The translations under genes were made by a program, and so were the position numbers. Source: Parcubacteria group bacterium CG2_30_45_37 (lineage in GTDB: Bacteria; Patescibacteriota; Patescibacteriia; Patescibacteriales; GWC2-42-12). Taken from it: a DNA stretch of 6,713 bases. The stretch is from positions 1 to 6,713 of the forward strand of contig MNZH01000052.1 in the NCBI GenBank assembly GCA_001873515.1. The letters run 5' to 3'. Shown piece after piece: positions 5,132 to 6,713 of the stretch (within the stretch, counting starts at the first letter, position 1; each line of letters opens with the position of its first letter). The notes beneath the pieces are model-generated. The model ran no database searches, had not been told where the DNA came from, and saw nothing but the letters and a program-made list of their open reading frames with translations.

Positions 5132-6412
5132 TTATAATTTTAGTAGTTTTACATACTTTTCTTCATCCTGGTACGGCCCAATCACCGCCAGATTGAGCTT
5201 ATCGGCAACAAATATTTTTTTCGCTACCCTGATTAAGTCCGCCGCGCTCACTCGTTTCACCCGGACGAAATATTTTTCCGGGGCTAAAACTTTTTCACCG
5301 CTCGCTTGCTCTTTCAATAAAATCGCCTGCCGGGCGTACCAGCTGGCTAAATTGTCCGAAGTTTCCAGCTCTATGGCCAGCCGGCCGATTAAACACTGCT
5401 TGGCTTTCTTGAGCTCGGTTTCGCCCACCGGCGCCGCGGCCAGCTTGCCGTATTCGGCTAAAATTATTTTCACGGCTTCGTTTAATTTACTAACCGGCAC
5501 GCCGGCCTGGGTGGTCAAATAGCCCGAATCCGTGTAAGCCTCGTTATGCGTGCGCACATAGTAGGCCAGGCCGCTTCGCTCGCGCAGACCGATAAACAGC
5601 CGCGAACTCATGGAGCCGCCTAAAATTAAAGAAAGGATTTTCACGGCCAGCTCATCATCATGGCCATAGGCCGTAGCGCGCACGCCCAAAGACAGGTGCG
5701 CCTGGTCGGTTTTCTTAAAATGTAAATTTATTTTCGGCCCGGCTTGCCGATCGTTGGTGGGCGTTTTGTCCCGGTATTTTTTTTCTCCGAATTTTTTAAA
5801 ATAGCCTGCCGCCGCTTTAACCGCGGCCTCCCCGACTTTGCCGGCCAGGCAAATCACGGCCTGCTTGGCGCTATATTGCGAAGCGTAATAATTTAAAACT
5901 TGACCTCGAGAAAAACCGGCGATGGTTTTTTTACTGCCGACCGTGTCGCGGCCGGCCGGCGTGTCGCCGTAAAGGCACTGCTCAAACAAGTCTTCTATAT
6001 AATAGAGCGGGTTGTCCAGATACATGTTAAGCTCTTCAATCACCACGCCTTTTTCCCGTTCAATTTCCTTGGCCGCGAAGCGGGAATTTAAGAGCATGTC
6101 CGCTAAAACGTCTAGGGCTAGCTTCAGTTGCCCGGCTTCCACTTTAACGTAGAAGCCGGTGTATTCCTTGCCGGTAAAAGCGTTATACTCCCCGCCGGCT
6201 TTATCCAGCTCCGAAGAAATCGCCAGCGTGTTCGGCCGCTTTCTCGTTCCTTTAAAAAACAAATGCTCCAAAAAATGCGACAAGCCGTTATCCGCCATTT
6301 TTTCAAAACGCGAACCCGTGGCCGCCATGAATAACACGGTCGCGGTTTTCGTGCCCGCGATCGGCGCGCTGATGAGTTCCAGCTGATTGGGCAGTTTGGT
6401 TATTTTATACAT
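5132..6412 (-). CDS. M16 family zinc metallopeptidase (processing-peptidase-like)
   Basis: An M16B-type peptidase related to the mitochondrial processing peptidase beta subunit, of normal length (about 426 aa from the chosen start). Numbering from the longer reading (TTG at 6433), the inverted zinc motif HFLEH is at 53-57, giving ligands H53 and H57 and catalytic base E56. E134 in VVIEELNMY lies 77 residues after H57, exactly where the third zinc ligand falls in pitrilysin. The C-terminal half has LGGSMSSRLF (271-280) and the LRERSGLAYYV segment (283-293), typical of the second M16 domain. The enzyme therefore looks active. There is no signal peptide, so it is probably cytoplasmic; its substrates are unknown. 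I chose the ATG at 6410-6412 (MYKITKLPNQLELI) because it fits the usual family N-terminus; TTG at 6433 would add seven residues. Neither has a Shine-Dalgarno sequence. Confidence 0.93.
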   Translation of the reverse strand: MYKITKLPNQLELISAPIAGTKTATVLFMAATGSRFEKMADNGLSHFLEHLFFKGTRKRPNTLAISSELDKAGGEYNAFTGKEYTGFYVKVEAGQLKLALDVLADMLLNSRFAAKEIEREKGVVIEELNMYLDNPLYYIEDLFEQCLYGDTPAGRDTVGSKKTIAGFSRGQVLNYYASQYSAKQAVICLAGKVGEAAVKAAAGYFKKFGEKKYRDKTPTNDRQAGPKINLHFKKTDQAHLSLGVRATAYGHDDELAVKILSLILGGSMSSRLFIGLRERSGLAYYVRTHNEAYTDSGYLTTQAGVPVSKLNEAVKIILAEYGKLAAAPVGETELKKAKQCLIGRLAIELETSDNLASWYARQAILLKEQASGEKVLAPEKYFVRVKRVSAADLIRVAKKIFVADKLNLAVIGPYQDEEKYVKLLKL

Positions 6413-6475
6413 GATATTGTTTTGATAAGCCAATGATAAGGCGAATTGATATTTTTATTTATAATTAGCCTAATA

Positions 6476-6713
6476 TTATTTTTCATACTCCAAGATGGCT
6501 TTAAGCACGGCCGAGTCGGCTTTTAGCGGCTCCATGAACAAAACTTGAGCGCGCACAATGTTCATTGAGCCGTCCGGGCCATGGGTTTCTTTGCCGCGCT
6601 TAACTAAGCGCAAATTACCGGTTTCTTCCGCGGCCTTGCCCGCCTCTTTGGCCTTGGCCTGGTCATAGTCGTAGTAAACGTTGTTGATTACCACCGGGTC
6701 GGTCTTAATATCC
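6476..6713 (-). CDS. Unrecognised protein, C-terminal fragment
   Basis: The frame is open to the window edge, so only the last 78 residues are visible. They begin DIKTDPVVINNVYYDYD and end VLKAILEYEK. A GTG at 6694 could start a 72-aa protein, but the open frame reads through it and there is no Shine-Dalgarno sequence there, so I treat it as internal. What can be seen: a beta-strand-like VVINNVYYDYD, an Ala/Lys/Glu-rich helix, a short segment ending GKETHGPDGS, a strand NIVRAQVLFMEPL and a final helix. There are no cysteines and no motif that I can assign. Codon use and GC content match the peptidase gene, which follows 63 bases downstream on the same strand, so it is probably a genuine coding end in the same transcription unit. 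No function is proposed. Confidence 0.6.
   Translation of the reverse strand, partial: DIKTDPVVINNVYYDYDQAKAKEAGKAAEETGNLRLVKRGKETHGPDGSMNIVRAQVLFMEPLKADSAVLKAILEYEK

Noticed and set aside
5118..5522. 134-aa plus-strand open frame opposite the M16 peptidase gene
   Set aside because: It is antisense to the conserved peptidase C-terminal domain and its composition (Ser/Ala/Thr-rich) is typical of an antisense frame.
6413..6475. Promoter or terminator in the AT-rich spacer before the M16 gene
   Set aside because: There is only a 5-bp stem (ATTAG/CTAAT) with no U-tract, and no convincing -35/-10 pair; AT-rich hexamers are expected by chance here.

Overview
The window is a compact, one-directional block: every gene I can support lies on the minus strand. 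The likely source is a Patescibacteria/CPR-type genome. The reasons are the small four-helix membrane protein next to pheS, the PheS with a four-cysteine insert, a single-chain UvrD helicase/Fe-S nuclease, weak or absent Shine-Dalgarno sequences, and short spacers. This placement is inference from family memory, not from a search. TGA is used as a stop (end of the helicase gene), so the UGA-to-Gly code of some CPR lineages does not apply.

In transcription order (right to left) the window holds: the 3' end of an unrecognised gene (6476-6713); an M16 zinc peptidase (5132-6412); a 103-bp inverted-repeat element (5020-5122); a 1001-aa UvrD-like helicase fused to a RecB/AddB-type nuclease (2006-5011); a 139-aa membrane protein (1549-1968); pheS (515-1546); a 385-bp element carrying a small GIY-YIG nuclease gene (107-491); and the first 32 codons of pheT (1-97). 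pheS and pheT encode the two subunits of phenylalanyl-tRNA synthetase and are normally adjacent, so the nuclease cassette sits inside an operon. No gene-free stretch exceeds 300 bases.

Two repeat families shape the region. Family 1 (GTCATTGCGAG - variable core - GAAGCAATCTCYGG) occurs four times, as two inward-facing pairs, each in a spacer between genes. One pair encloses the AT-rich GIY-YIG gene; the other encloses only 26 bp. In both pairs the left copy ends in CTCCGG and the right copy in CTCTGG, so the two loci look like a filled and an empty version of one element with distinct ends. Family 2 (C5-6 loop G5-6 ATTAA G4-6) occurs six times, always inside reading frames and in frame. It adds proline/glycine-rich peptides to PheS, to the C-terminus of the membrane protein, and in two inverted pairs to the helicase-nuclease.

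The best candidate for something new is the GIY-YIG cassette with its empty counterpart. The in-frame palindromic insertions are the second.
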